A DNA stretch of 64,000 nucleotides from NCBI GenBank assembly GCA_036785705.1, contig JAWUZG010000136.1, positions 186,001 through 250,000 of the forward strand. Reading direction: 5' to 3'. Source of the DNA: Acanthornis magna (taxonomy: Eukaryota; Chordata; Aves; Passeriformes; Acanthizidae). Numbering within the stretch: position 1 is the stretch's first letter; each line of letters starts with the position of its first letter. A program made the position numbers and the translations under genes. The notes below the pieces were generated by a model. That model saw nothing but the letters and a program-made list of their open reading frames with translations. It did not search any database and was not told where the DNA came from. Shown here piece by piece: positions 1 to 17,633 of the stretch.

Positions 1-418
1 AGCCACCCAAAAAGGGCAGTGCAGAGATGGAAAAACCCCACAAAGGGCTGAGACAGAAAAACCCCACAAAGGGCCGAGACAGAAAAAACCCACAAAGGGC
101 TGAGATAGAAAAAACCCACAAAGGGCTGAGATAGAAAAAACCCACAAAGGGCTGAGAGAGAAAAACCCCACAAAGGGCTGAGACAGAAAAAACCCACAAA
201 GGGCTGAGACAGAAAAAGCCCACAAAGGGCTGAGATAGAAAAAACCCACAAAGGGCTGAGACAGAAAAAACCCACAAAGGGCTGAGATAGAAAAAACCCA
301 CAAAGGGCTGAGACAGAAAAAACCCACAAAGGGCTGAGATAGAAAAAACCCACAAAGGGCTGAGACAGAAAAACCCCACAAAGGGCTGAGACAGAAAAAA
401 CCCACAAAGGGCTGAGAC
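1..418. repeat. 26-bp tandem array (about 16 copies), cut by window edge
   Basis: Near-perfect tandem repeat with a 26-bp period. The core is GGGCTGAGACAGAAAAAACC followed by CACAAA. Copies differ mainly at GAGACAG versus GAGATAG and by one A or C in the homopolymer. The array runs off the left edge, so its full length is unknown. It ends abruptly at about 418, where unique sequence begins. No coding function is evident. Confidence 0.95.
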
Positions 419-420
419 CA

Positions 421-1440
421 AGATTTGGTGGCTCTGTCCCATGGGGACAGGGAAACACGGTGAGCTGTCTGCAGCTTGGCTGGCACAAAGGGAAGCTGGG
501 TGACAATGGGGGGGTCTCTGTTGGCTCTCAGAGGTGCTGGGGGGTCTCTGCTGGAGGTGACTTGGGTGGGCAGAGAGAGGTTCACGTCTCAGCCACCCGA
601 GCCCTGGGTTAGAAACGTGACTTCAGGGTTCAAAAGTTTACGCCTCGCCCGAGAGCGCCAGGAGCGCGGGTTATCCTGGAGTTTCCAGCCTTCTCCTAAG
701 TCTCTCCTATCATGATTTATTCATCTGTGGGAAGCGCTACGACATAACTCAGCTCCCAAAGGGAGCGCGAGCGCAGCCTGCACCAGCTGCGGTGTCAGGA
801 AATCGTCTGTCTCCTGTGAGATCTGCCGAGCCCTGCCGGGGAGCCACGGGCTCTGTGCTCCGGCTGCTTCCCCAAATCCCTCTGCTGGGAAGAGTCCGCA
901 TCCCAGAGACGCTCCTGAGCCAGCTCTGCTCATTGCCAGGGCGGTCCCAGGGATGGAAAGGCCTCTCTTTCTCCATGGCCCCTTCCAAGGTGCACGCGCA
1001 TCCCAAAACCAGCCTGGAATTCTGTGCTTCTGGAGCTAAAGGGCAAAATTAAGAGCCTGAATCTCCACAGGAATGCATTTTGGTACAATTCACACCTTCC
1101 CCGTGCACCCCAGCGGTGTGTTTTGCCCCGGTTTAAATGCACGTTAACCCACATTTGATTATTTTGGCATTATTGCTGTTTTACTGCTCTCGCTGTTATT
1201 TGCGCACCGTTTGCGAGGCCCCGACCGGCGACTCCTTTGATCCCCAGACATCCTGCCAACAGAAAATTCACTTGAGCAAATAAGTCTAAATTAGTGGTAG
1301 CTTTGTGTGGCTTTATTTCCCTCCCTCCACGACGGCAAATAATCCAGAGTAAGTGCTGAGGCTGGACGGCCCCCGATGGGAAGGCTGATTGCTCTCCCGC
1401 TGGATCACTGGCAGCCGGGAAAGTGGGAAAAGGAGCTCTG
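421..1440. other. Intergenic stretch, nothing recognised
   Basis: Unique sequence of mixed composition. Short open frames exist on both strands but none resembles a protein family, has splice context or has coding-like composition. The spacer separates the 26-bp array from the degenerate repeat region. Confidence 0.5.
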
Positions 1441-1712
1441 GACCATCCTGCATCACCAGGACTCTGGTCAGAATGATGGACCCCAAATCCCTCTTTGAGG
1501 AAAACCAAGCCGTCAGACCCCAAAATTCCCGTTTTGAAAAAAAATCCCCAAAGCCCAGCTTGTCAGATCCCAAAATCCCCGTTTGAGTGAACTGAATCTC
1601 CAATTCAATCTGCGCAAAATCAAGTTTTGGGAGCTTGAAACCCCCTATTTGAGAAAAGAATAATTTGAGAAAAGAATAATTTGAGAAAAGAATAATTTGA
1701 GAAAATAATAAC

Positions 1713-1761
<49 letters not shown>

Positions 1762-2160
1762 GTAAAAGAACCCAGCAGTAAGAGCCTGAAATTCCAATTA
1801 AGCAAAACAAGCTGTCGGACCCTCAAAACTTTCTCTGTGCAAAAACAAGCTGCCAGACCCTAAAATTCTCATTTGAAGAAAAACAAGCGGTCCAACCCCA
1901 AATTCCCTTTTTTGAGCAAAAACAAACCCCTGAACCCCCAATCCCTATTTGAACAAAACCAAGCTTTCAGATCCCCAAAACCCTATCTGTGCAAAACCAA
2001 GCCATCAGACCCCCAAAATCCCCACTTGAAAATTTTAAAAAGCCAGCTCCAAATCCTTATTTCAGGAAAACCCAGCGTCTGACTGCAAAGTTCCCATTCA
2101 AGCCGAAACAAACCATCAGCCCCAAATCCCCGTTTGAGGAAGAGGGAGCCATCCCTTCCC
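1440..2160. repeat. Degenerate ~35-40 bp tandem repeat with embedded (TAA)n microsatellite
   Basis: Diverged copies of a unit containing CCAAGC, a TCAGACCCCAAAATCCC-like core and a (T/A)TTTGAAAAAA-like segment recur across the region. A 15-bp motif (AATTTGAGAAAAGAA) is repeated at about 1660-1700, followed by a (AAT)n microsatellite at about 1705-1761. The age and sequence spread suggest an old minisatellite. The poly-leucine and poly-isoleucine frames on the minus strand are artefacts of the triplet repeat. Confidence 0.75.
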
Positions 2161-2499
2161 AAAAGCCCTGCCGGAGGTGGGCACAAAGAGTTAAGCTCCT
2201 GCGGGCGCCGTGGCCAATCCCACCGAGCGAAGGGCAGCCCTTGGCCCCAGCCCAGCAGCAGGTTGCTCTCCGCAGGTATTATTTTGGACTTTTTCCCGGG
2301 ATACCGAGCAGGGAAACAATGGATTCCGCGGTCGGCGGAGGATGGGGAGCTGCGGGACGCACCCCTGGGCTGCCCAGGTAAATCCCGGTGGGTGCTGGCT
2401 TTTTGCGGGGTCTTTCCTTTCCTCTCTTCCTCCTCTCTGGGTGTCTTTGTTTGGGGCCGGACAGGGGAACGAAGGGTTTGGGGTGGATTAACGCAGGGC

Positions 2500-2880
2500 T
2501 GAGCTGGCGGCACCCTTTGCAGGTGATTTTTTGGGGGAACACCGCGCTGCGCTCGCCCCGGGGGTGGGAGCAGAGATGGGGTGCGCGGAGCTGGGGAAAG
2601 CTGCGATTTCCTCCCTATAAACCCCCCTGGATCCAGCTGGAAACCCCCAGCACCCGCACCTCGCACCCCGATGGGTTTTGGGGCACCGCTCCGCTCCAGC
2701 AGCGCTCGTTCCGGCGGAGGGGACAAGGCACAGTCGGGACAAGCCACCGCGGGGGCTCGGAGCGCCGTGTCCGGGGAGGAGCGAGCGCTTCCCGGGCTGG
2801 CCCCGAGCCCGAGAGATTCCTCGGGGAGAGTTAATGATAAATCGCGGCCGGGCTGCTGGCGTGGGTGGCGGGTGGGAGCT
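2500..2880. promoter_or_regulatory. CpG-rich block, candidate upstream promoter
   Basis: CpG dinucleotides are dense here compared with flanking DNA (for example around 2545-2600 and 2680-2860), and a TATA-like CTATAAA sits near 2614. It lies ~10 kb upstream of the LZTS3 coding start on the same side, so it could drive a distal 5' UTR exon of LZTS3. No splice-supported exon could be fixed, so the link to any gene is inference. Confidence 0.35.
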
Positions 2881-2899
2881 GGTGGCGGTCCCCTGTGGT

Positions 2900-4780
2900 C
2901 CTTCCTGCGGGGACAGAGGTTTGGGCGAAGTTTGGGGACGGCAGAGCCAGGCAGGGCTGGTGGGGACAGTCCTTGGCATCGCTCTGGGGTGATGGCTCAT
3001 CCCAAATGGCAGGAGCAGGCCTTTCCCCCACTGCACCCCGCCCAGGGCAGGGGTGTGAATCGTGCAGGGTGACAAACAGGGGGTCCGCCTGGCTTTTGGG
3101 GTCAAGGAGTGGGGCTGCAGCTGGGAATCACATGGGGATCGCTGAGATTTGGGGTGTGGGGATGTGCGAGGATGCTCAGGCAGATTTTGGGGAGCCAGGC
3201 AAGGGACGAAGCTCCGTGCTGGGGCACTGTCAGGGGTGACCAGAAGCTTCCCCTTGTATTGGGGACACCACGGGCTCAGCTGGCAGCACCTTGTCTCCAG
3301 CCTCCTCCTAAAGGGTTTTCAGTGGATGAGTACAGGGCTGAGCCAGTGGGACGCTTTCCAGGTGATTTTTGGGGATGGGATGTACCCGCCAGGCTGCGTT
3401 CAGGGGGTCAGAGCAGTGATGGAGATGAATTGTTCAGGGTGGGGACAGCTCACCCTGGATCCCGCTGGCAGCATCTTAAAAAGGGGAAACTGAGGCAAGC
3501 AGGGCTGGGGTGGCCCCAAACAGCCCAACCCGTGGCACGGAGCACCCCAGACCCTCAGGCCCGCAGCCAGCACGGAGGTTTCTCCATCAAACTGCCCTTC
3601 CCCTGCACTGAGGGATCTCAGGGAGTTCTCCCCGTGCCACCAAGGCTGGTGTTTTCCTGGGCAGAGGTTGCCATCAGGACCTCACTGGGGACGATGACAC
3701 AGCTGGCCCTGAGCACCTTCTGGGGGCAGTCACAAGGGTCACAGATTAGACCATGGATGAACCCTTCCTGATGGACACATGGGATTTGGGATGGTGGTTT
3801 GGGCTGGGCTTGAAAGCATCCTGTCCTGCTGCCACTCTGCCGCTTGGGACGGCGGGGACACACATGGCATGTCACGGGAAATCCTTCCCATCTGCAGCCT
3901 GGATCCAAACCCAGGGCTCTGATAGCAGGTGGGGAAAAGGGGGAAAAACCCCTGAGGATGAGGACTCGGGCCAGGGGAATGCTGGTGGATAACGCCAGTC
4001 TGGCTGGCAAAAATCTCCATGGCAGGATAATTCCTGGTGGAAATGACCCCGGGAGCTCTCCAGGTCATCTCGCTACTGGTGGACACTGCCTGGTCCATTC
4101 AGGGCTAGAAAACCTCCAAGGATGGAGACCAAAAAGCTTCCCTGGGACTGGACAAATGTACCTTGTCCCACCTCCACGTCACCTGCTGAGGTTTCTCTGG
4201 GACTTTGCGCACCTCGCTGCAGCCTCCAGAATAATTCTGATTTCTTTCCTTACTGGAACAGCTCAAGACTGGCACAACCTGCCAAGTGCTTGGTTTTTAA
4301 TTGCACTCTGTCTGCTTTTTTTCGATCCAGAAAATCATGTGGATTAAAACTGGGAACACCCGGAGGTGAGGAGCTGGGGTGGAGGTGGGCTTGGGACAGG
4401 TGGAGCAGCTTGCTCTGGATGAGCAATAGCCATGCCCAGATTGATTTATGGATAATTTTACTGTCGGTAAGGGAAGCCGTGAGGGGTGTCCATTCCTGGA
4501 ACACCCTCAGGGAGTGGAGAGGGAAGGAGGACAAGCAGGAGGGCACAGAGCCAAGGCCATGTGCTCCACAGGGCAGATCGTGGCTGTGCTTTGCTGTGGT
4601 TCCCCCTCCTGCCACGTCCTGGGGGATGGGGACAGCGTGGCAGTGGACTGTGTCCTTAAACACAGCGACCAAGTGAGGGAGGAAAACTGATAGCAGAGTG
4701 GGAGGACTGGCTGGGGAAGGTGGAGCAGGCTGCACTGTTCGGGCTTTGTCGGGGAGAACAATGGGGCCTTTATTGGGGAA
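2900..4780. other. Intergenic stretch with weak internal repetition
   Basis: G-rich unique sequence. The phrase (G/A)GCTGAGC(C/T)GG(C/T) ... TTTNCAGGTGATTTTTGGGG occurs near 2498-2535 and again near 3335-3375, suggesting an old duplication. No gene, RNA or mobile element was recognised. The longest frames lack family similarity and appear on both strands. Confidence 0.4.
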
Positions 4781-4789
4781 GGGAGGTGG

Positions 4790-5640
4790 CGGGGCTGGCA
4801 GGGACAGTTTGGTACACAGAGAGTCCCTTGGCCAGCTGGGGGACGGGCACTGGGGTGTGGGATGGGACAGTTTGGTACCCAGTGTCCCCTGTGGGGGCAG
4901 GGAGCTGGGATATGGGGTGGGACAGGTTGGTACGCACTGTGTCCCTTGCTGGCTGGGGGAATGGGGGAATGGGGAAATGGAAATGGGAAATGGGAAATGG
5001 AAATGGGGATGGAAATGGAAATGGGAAATGGAAATGGAAATGGAAATGGGAAATGGGAAATGGGAAATGGAAATGGAAATGGGAATGGGAAATGGGAAAT
5101 GGGAAATCAGAAATGGAAATGGAAATGGAAATGGAAATGGGAATGGGAAATGGGAATGGAAATTGAAATGGAAATGGAAAAGGAAATGGGAAATCAGAAA
5201 TGGAAATGGAAATGGAAATGGAAATGGAAATGGGAATGGGAAATGGGAATGGAAATGGAAATGGAAATGGAAATGGAAATGGAAAAGGAAATGGGAAATC
5301 AGAAATGGAAATGGAAATGGAAATGGAAATGGGAAATGGAAAATCAGAAATGGAAATGGGAAATGGGACAGGTTTGTATCCAATGCATCCCTTGGCCAGC
5401 TGGGGGGACAGGGACATGGGCTGGGACAGTCTGGTACCCATCATGTCCTTTGGTCAGAAAGTGAAACAAGGAACAGGGATACGGGACATGGGACATGGGC
5501 TGGGTCAGGCTGATACCCAGAATGTCCTTTGGTCAGAAAGTGAAATGAGGGACAGGGATATGGGATATGGGACATGGGACATGGGATGGGACAGGCTGAT
5601 ACCCAGAATGTTGCTTGACTACAGCTGGAGGAAACTGGGA
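4790..5640. repeat. Compound minisatellite with central (GGAAAT)n array
   Basis: The outer parts (about 4790-4960 and 5370-5620) are ~60-70 bp units sharing GGGACAG(T/G)(T/C)TGGTACCCA and CCCTTGGCCAGCTGGGG. The middle (about 4968-5368) is an almost pure purine GGAAAT/GGGAAT array of about 400 bp with occasional GGGAAATCAGAAAT interruptions. The period is a multiple of three, so long open frames appear on both strands; these are not genes. Confidence 0.95.
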
Positions 5641-6021
5641 CACAGGAGATGGGACAAGGGATGGGCCAGCTTGGTACCAAACATCCTCTGGAGGTGGGAC
5701 TCGTCCCCAGGTACCTCTGTGAGCCCCACAAATGCTGGCATGACTCTCTTTGGTGTGGGTTTCCATTTATAGCCAATCCCAAATCCATTGTCGTCAGGAA
5801 TTGCAATGGGTGGTTTATGAAAGTACTGGTTCTGAGGGCTCCGAGGAGCATCCCGTGCTGGGGACATCCTGAATCAAATGCCACCTCAAATCCCACGCAC
5901 TCCAGACCAGAGGAGCTCTGGGGATGGAGGAATCCATCATCCTGCGGGCTGTCCCCTGGCAGCTCAACAAGAGCTCCCCCAAAGAGCCGCCTGGGCCTTT
6001 TCATCTCATCTCTTTTGTTTC

Positions 6022-6140
6022 AGGCTTATTATGTAAATAGCTGATGCGGCCCCCATAATGAGAAAGTAGTTTCCCAGAATACAAAAGGCTGTAATTATCT
6101 CATTAGCAGGCAGAAAGGAAAAGGAAATGTTTCTGAGCCG
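6022..6140. promoter_or_regulatory. Candidate conserved non-coding element (AT-rich, homeodomain-like cores)
   Basis: A compact low-GC segment within G/C-rich intergenic DNA. It contains ATTATGTAAAT, CATAATGAGAAAG and TGTAATTATCTCATTAGC, all with TAAT/ATTA cores. It looks unlike surrounding repeats and could be an enhancer upstream of LZTS3. This is judged from composition only; cross-species conservation was not tested. Confidence 0.3.
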
Positions 6141-6889
6141 GCTCGCTTTTATTTCCCACAGCAGCCTGAGGAAGCGCAGCCCCCAAAACCGGGACCTGCC
6201 TGCCCCAAATCCTGCCACCCCCTCGTTTTCAGGAGAGAAAAGCAAAGTGTGATCCTCCTGTGTCAGAAATAGGTTGGTACTGGGAGGGCTGACGGCTTTG
6301 AACTGGGCCCAGTTATCCAGAGGATGCTGCAGGTCCCTGTGCAGGTCCCTCAGAGCTCCCAGGGCTGGGACAGGTGCAGTTGGAAGGTGGGGGGGTCACG
6401 GAGGGACAGGATGGTCCCCACATTCCCAAAGTGGATGTTCCTAGGCAGGACTACCACCCTGGCTAGTCCAAGTTCAACCTCCCTGCTCCAGCAGGGTTCC
6501 CTAGAGCACTTTACTCACCATTGTGTCCAAAAGTAAATTCAATAATAAATTCTTTGCAGGGAAGGATGGAAAATGTGCACATACACAGCAACCCCGTGGC
6601 CCAAAAGGTGTCTGAGGGTGGCTGCAAAATTTGCCACGACTTGACCCTCCAACCTGCCTCCCTGAGTTTGCTTTTTAGCTCTGAATGGGGGGAAAAAGAT
6701 CTGCAGTGCAGGGTTAAATGGGAAAAGAGAGGCTTGTGTCCTAGGGAAGGAGCAGGAGTTGTTCTTCTGACTTCATTTGGCTTTTGGTTGTGGAAAAAGC
6801 TTGTGGTTGAAAGGCTCGAGATTTGCATGTTTTTGCAGACAGGTTCAAGTGCGTTCGTGCTGTATTTCAGCGGTGGAGGAAAACCTGGC

Positions 6890-7522
6890 AGCCACGGAGC
6901 CAGGATGGGGGGAAAGGAGCTGGAGGAGGTGCAGGAAAGAGCCACAAGAATTACTTGAGGGCTGGAAAAAATGCCTGTGAGAGACGAGAAAAGCTCATTC
7001 TGTTCCCCTCTTCAGACTGAGCAACTTGAGAAGGGTGCAGGGGAACAGGAGGTGCTGGAGCCAGGCGGGAGGGGAGCTGTGGTGTCCCTGCCTCGTGAAG
7101 CAATCCAAGGTTTCGTCCTAAGGAGGTGACACGTGATGGCATGTGACACGCAGGAGGCAGAGCAGGAGTGGCCTTTTTGGAGGATGCGATGTGCAAGGAG
7201 AGGTGAGGGAGAGGAAGAGGGATGTGACTGAAAGCTGCACCTGAAACTAAGAGGACAAGAGGAAACAGCCTCTAAACAGGAGAAGTTTAGGCTGGATATT
7301 AGGGAAAAATTCTTCATGGAAAGGGTGTCCAGCCCTGGCACAGCTGCCCAGGGCAAGGGTGGAGTCCCCACCCCTGGAGGGATTTAAAAGCCATGTGGAT
7401 GTGGCACTTGGGGACATGGGGTAGTGGCGACCTTGGCAGTGCTGGGGGAACAGTTGGGCTCCATGGTCTTTGAGGGCTTTTCCAACCTAAATAATTTTGT
7501 GATTCTGTGATTCTCTGAGTGC
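6890..7522 (+). mobile_element. CR1 LINE, 5'-truncated 3' end
   Basis: The end of the reverse-transcriptase frame is recognisable as degraded codons reading LEEVQERATRIT near 6915-6955. It is followed by the CR1 3' UTR: TTTAGGCTGGATATTAGGG near 7286, GGCACAGCTGCCCAGGGC, and GATTTAAAAGCC. It ends with the octamer-like tail ATTTTGTGATTCTGTGATTCT at about 7492-7512. CR1 is the dominant avian LINE and inserts 5'-truncated, as here. Confidence 0.85.
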
Positions 7523-7524
7523 AA

Positions 7525-9064
7525 GTGTTGGGTTTCAGTGGTGGTTTTTCCCCTGGGCTTGTTAAAGCCTCGCTGGACACAGGTGATTTTTTTCCCTACA
7601 GGGTTAACCCATTTCTGTCCTTCCCTTCCCTCTCCATGGCTCTTCCTGGAAGCAGCTGAAATTATCCGAGCCGTTCTTCCTCCCCCCGTTCCCAACCTGT
7701 TCCACCACCCCAGGACGTGCTGGCTTTTTCTCCTCCAGCCAAACCACCCCCTTGGCACCGCTGCCAACACACCGGCAGAGCCAATCCCAAACACGGCGCA
7801 GGTGTAGGTCCCTCCCCTATAAAAACAACAGAGCAGAGCACGGGTTTATTGTGTCGGCAATCGCTCTCTCGTTAAAGCCCACGCAAACAAACCTGACTAA
7901 TGAAGGTCAGGGGCACACCTGTAACCACACTTGGCAAGGGGGGGAATTTTTGACCTTCAGATGCCTTTGGTGGCCGTGCTGCCAGCGCCACATGGCAGGG
8001 ATGGCACTCGTGCCAAGGCCCTGCCCTGCTCTGGGGCTCTTCGTGGAGCTCTCGGTGCCCAACACCGATGATTGATTGATTCCCTTCTCCCGTGGCACGC
8101 TGCCGAGGTATGTCTGTCTCCCGAAGGCCTTTGTTGGGAGAGTGTTAACAATTAACCTCCTCAGGCAGAAACGGAGCCAGGCCTCCATAATTTAGTCTTA
8201 GTTAACCATTCAGCTGCTTATCTCAGAGCAATTTTTCTTCTTTTTAACTGGAAGGCGTTCACTGAATCGCTTGGGTAGAACAAGTGTGAAGACACAGTTG
8301 TTATTTTACTAATTACTGTATTTACAATAACATCTAGGAGTGTCCTGGAGCTGCAGGCACGATGGGAAAACCTTGGTAAAAGGTGGACATGTAGAGTTTG
8401 CCCACCCCAGCTGGGGAAAAGGACATTTCCCCTCAGATTTTCTGCATCAGGCATCAAAGTATTGTTGTCTCCAAGGCAGGAAAGGCCAAGAGGCCAAGTT
8501 GGAGGTGGTGCAACACGGAATTTGTGGATTCCCAGTGTCCCTGGTCAGAGAAGGTCACCTGCACAGATGAAATAAGGCACTTTATGTGTGGATTCCCAGT
8601 GTCCCTGGTCAGAGAAGGTCAACAGATGAAATAAGGCACTTTTCCTTGGCAAGGTGCTGGCACGGAGATGCCGACCAGGAAGGGAGCCGTGGGTCGACCC
8701 AGGCAGACAAAGAAAACCTTTCTAGCTTTTATTAACCCAGGACTGCTGGGAAGTTGGAATTCAGCTCCGTGATTGTTCTGGAGGGATCCTCTTGTCCTTT
8801 GTGTCTGCAGGAAGTCCCTTCGCTCGGGTTCCCACTGTAACCTCGGGGACACTGTTGCCCCTCTGAGGTGGCTTGGGGGTCTCTCCTGAGCCCAGCCACG
8901 CTCGAGGGTGACTCCTCTTTCCTTCTAAAGGACGGACATGGGAACGAAATGCTGGGAAAAGCAAACCACGCCGCTTCCCTCAGCCTCCGTGTGCTCAGGG
9001 ACTGCCAGGCTCAGCAGCCTTGGGAGTCACTCACTCCTAGTTCATGTTCCCGTGGCAGGGAGGC
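7525..9064. other. Intergenic stretch with one short duplication
   Basis: Mostly unique. An A/T-rich block at about 8100-8345, containing TTAACAATTAACC, CATAATTTAG and ACTAATTACTG, could be a conserved element (composition only). A ~63-bp direct duplication sharing GGATTCCCAGTGTCCCTGG and AAATAAGGCACTTT occupies about 8522-8643. No coding gene was recognised. Confidence 0.4.
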
Positions 9065-9065
9065 A

Positions 9066-9348
9066 GTTATGGGATCGTAGAATAGTTTGGATTGGAAGAG
9101 ACCTTAGAGATCATCTTCTTCCACCCCTGCCACGGGCAGGGACATCTTCCACCATCCCAGGTGGCTCCAAGCTCTATCCAGCCTGGCCTTGGACACTTCC
9201 AGCCACAATTTCCCTGGGCACCCTGCGCCAGGGCCTGCCCACCCTCAGTAAAGAATTTCTTCTCAATATCATTCTTCTCAATATCCCATCTAACCCTGCC
9301 CTGTCAGTTTGAAGCCATTCCCTCTCGTCCTGTCACCACAGAGATCAT
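9066..9348 (-). mobile_element. CR1 LINE 3' fragment
   Basis: Reverse orientation. The 3' tail lies at the left (GGATCGTAGAATAGTTTGG), followed by CCACCCCTGCCACGGGCAGG and CTGGCCTTGGACACTTCC, which are the complement of the CR1 3' UTR. It ends near CATTCCCTCTCGTCCTGTC. No coding part is retained. Confidence 0.88.
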
Positions 9349-9349
9349 G

Positions 9350-12300
9350 AGATTTTAGGAGAAGAAATGTCCCAGGGAAGTTTTTAATCACACATTCCCC
9401 CAAATCTGGGAGGAGAAAAAACAAACCCTCCTGTTCTGTGGTGGGGCGTGGCAATGTTATTCCTGTGCTCAGAATTTGATTTCACAGTTCAGCTGAGGAA
9501 CAACCAATGTAAAACCTGAGCAGGAACTGGAGCTGGCCAGAAGATACAAACCCAAGAGCTGTTGTTCTCAAAAAAATGGCCCTTTTTGGCAACAAAGCTG
9601 TACTGTCAGGGATCTGTTGGCACTTCTGGAATCTCCTTAACAACATATTTGTAACACTTGTCTGTATGCTCTGTTTATCAGATCCCGGGTTTGCAGTAAA
9701 CATAAGCTAAGAACAAGGGTTTTTTTCAGAATATTTTCTTGGATGATTCCCAGTTAAAAGAAAACGCTTGTTGTTGTGTTGGCCTTCTTTTTTTTTTTTT
9801 TTTTCCCTTTTGGAAGGATCAAACTTTCCAGTGACCTCATCCTGCCCTCAGACAGTCAATGTAAATGTGCAAATGTCACCGTGAAATTTACCCAGTGAGG
9901 GAAAGGTAACCTGAATTTCTCCTCTGCTGGCTGGGGAGCACTGAAAGGAGACGATGCTGCTTCCTTGTCTGGAGCTGAGACCTTCCAGCACATCCCTCCT
10001 GTGGTGCCTGGTGTCCCATAAAAAGAAACCACAGCCTATAAAGATTCCCAGAGTCACTGAAAAGCAGGTTATTCCCAAATTAGCAGGACAAAAAGTCTTC
10101 CCTTGACTCATAAAATCCAAAGGCATTTGGTTGAGTGTGGCTTCAGGTGGGTGTTCTCCATCCTTCCTCAGTGCTCTGTAGCCCAGCCGAGTCTCCAGCA
10201 CGGCCCTGGATTAATCTCTGGGCATTGTGCACTCATGAAGGGTCAGTGATGATGTTCTTTGGATTAACCCTTGGGCGCTGTGCACTCATGAGTGGTCAGT
10301 GATGATGTTCTTTGGATTAACCCCTGGGCGTTGTGTACTCCTGAAGAGTCAGTGATGATCTTTGGGAAGTGTCTTTAGGGTGTGGCAGGGCCATGAACCT
10401 TTGAGTGCTGCTCAGAGCACGTGTCCCACTGTCACCTGCTGGATAAGTGACCAGGCCCTGCCACTCCTCGCTGCTGGCAGAGGTTTCGTCACTTCTGAGC
10501 AATAAACACTCGTGTTTTGACGGCTGTGGGTCCCTGCACGTGCTCACGTGAGCCTCCTTTACTGCCTGGTCTTTAGACTTTCACCAGGGAATGACATCAG
10601 ATCATCTGCTGGGACAGAGGTTCAAACTGCAGGACATCCTCAGCAGGGAGTACAGAGCGTTCACTGAACGTTCAGTGCTTCATAAAATCCCACAACGGGT
10701 TGGGTTGGGTTAAATCCCATCTCGTGCCACCCCCTGCCCTGGGCAGGGACACTTTCCACTGGCACAGCAGTTGCCACATCTGCCCACTCAGGCTGTACTT
10801 TGGATGCTGGAAAAGGGGGAGGAGAAGCCTCCAGAAATGCAGTTTAATAAAGGAAAAGTTGAGCAGCACAGACCCTGCTTTAACCTTTTTAATTTTTTTC
10901 CTGTTCCATTATTAGTGCAAATAGCAAGGCCCTGTGAGACACCACAGGGGAGCTGAGCTCCAGACCTCCGCCTGCTCTCCAGGGAAATAAATTCAGCTCT
11001 CCTGCTTTACTCAGGGAGGGCTGAATGAACATCCCTGCCCCAAGGAGTGGGAAAACCCCACTGAAATGGGGATTTTGTCCATCTCCCTTTCCTGCTCATC
11101 CTGCCTGAGTTCCTCCATCCCTGAATTCTCTGCAAAAGGGCATCACTATTTTTATTCCACTCATGAGGAAAGCTGCACCTCCCACTGCCCTTAAGTCCTG
11201 CTTTGGTCCCCACTCTGCCAGGATGGTTTATCCTGGAAAACCTGGAACTGAGGGTGCCTGAGACAAAAGAAAAGCGTCTGTTCTGGCCCACGGGGATTGA
11301 GTCAATGAATTCTGTAAGGCTGGGTGGCCACTGGTCAGCTGAGTGTCCACAGCTGTCCACGAGCCCCTGACCCTGCTCCTCCAGGACTGGCTCAGCCATG
11401 TCCAGTCTGAGGGTGTCAGGGACATTGAACAGAATGGCAGATCTGAGGCAGGACTCCAGGGACACCCAAACCTTTCTGCAGCAGCACTGGGAGGTCACAC
11501 AGACTCCCCAGGGGCCTGGACACTTGTACACCAGTGCCTGAATGGAGCTGTGTCTTTCCCCAGATGCAGAAATTCACTTCAGGCACCCAAAATTTGCAAT
11601 GCACTTTTTCCCTTCCCTCAAATTTGATTCTTGGCTGGTACGGCTTCAAATTCTCCACTACTCAATGAGGCAACAAAAAAAGGGTTGTCACGGGTCTTTT
11701 ATTTCCTTAAATAAGATTTTACATCTCTGGGTGAAAGCTGATAAAGAGCATCTAGATATGTGAGAATTGGTCCCAAGGATAATTGGTCACAGGACAACCC
11801 TGGTCAAAGACAACTTTTAAAATTATTATTTGCACATTATCCATATCCCATGGCCTAGTTTTGGCCAGTCCAAGACATAGCCTAAGTAAGAATCAAATGG
11901 AGGAGAGGAATAAAGATTTAAAAGAAAATATAGGATGACACCTGGACAAAAGCATCTTTTTAAAAGCTCGAGTTCAGGTGAGCAACAATCCCAAGGAAGA
12001 GATGGGAAGTGCATTGATTAACCCCTAAGGCTGCACTGGAGGGAGCACTTGTATGAGCCAGGACCAGGGATGGAGACCTTCCATCCCCACAGGAACCCAA
12101 ACTTGTCCAAACTTGGGAAAAGTGACAGAAATAATTTAAGCTTGGGAACAGCAAATGGTCGCATCTCATGGATGCTGTAGAGCTGTGCCTGCTAAAATCC
12201 ATGCATCCCACTCCCCTGGGAACACCAGCCCTTGGATTGAGAAGATTAGCAGCTCTTTTTGAATGCGCTGGGCGGGATTTGGGGAATTCCCATCCTCCAA

Positions 12301-12418
12301 GGGATCTGGGGTTCGCAGAGAGGAGGAGAACCCCTTCCCTGGGATATTATTCCAATCTGCAGAGGGCACAGCCCACTAAAAGTCATCTCTTTAACAAGCC
12401 TTTCCCCTCCTTGTCCCA
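9350..12418. other. Intergenic / 5' region of LZTS3
   Basis: No exon could be fixed. A ~60-bp unit occurs three times at about 10208-10362; it includes TTTGGATTAACCC, a TGTGCACTCATGA core and GTCAGTGATGATGTTC. A short degraded CR1-like piece with CCACCCCCTGCCCTGGGCAG sits at about 10690-10775. The remainder is unique sequence of moderate GC. Confidence 0.45.
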
Positions 12419-12458
12419 GTGCCACTGAGCTGCGCCTCCACCTCACCCCTACGCTGCC

Positions 12459-17633
<5,175 letters not shown>

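Noticed and set aside
1313..1826. Poly-leucine or poly-isoleucine proteins on the minus strand
   Set aside because: They read through the (AAT)n microsatellite; low complexity only.
3109..3771. 220-codon frame in the upstream intergenic region
   Set aside because: Composition is non-coding, no homology is recognised, and overlapping frames of similar length exist.
4250..5513. Long open frames of 271-377 codons on both strands
   Set aside because: They translate the (GGAAAT)n array into Gly-Asn-Gly or Phe-Pro-Phe repeats; the frame is open only because the period is a multiple of three.
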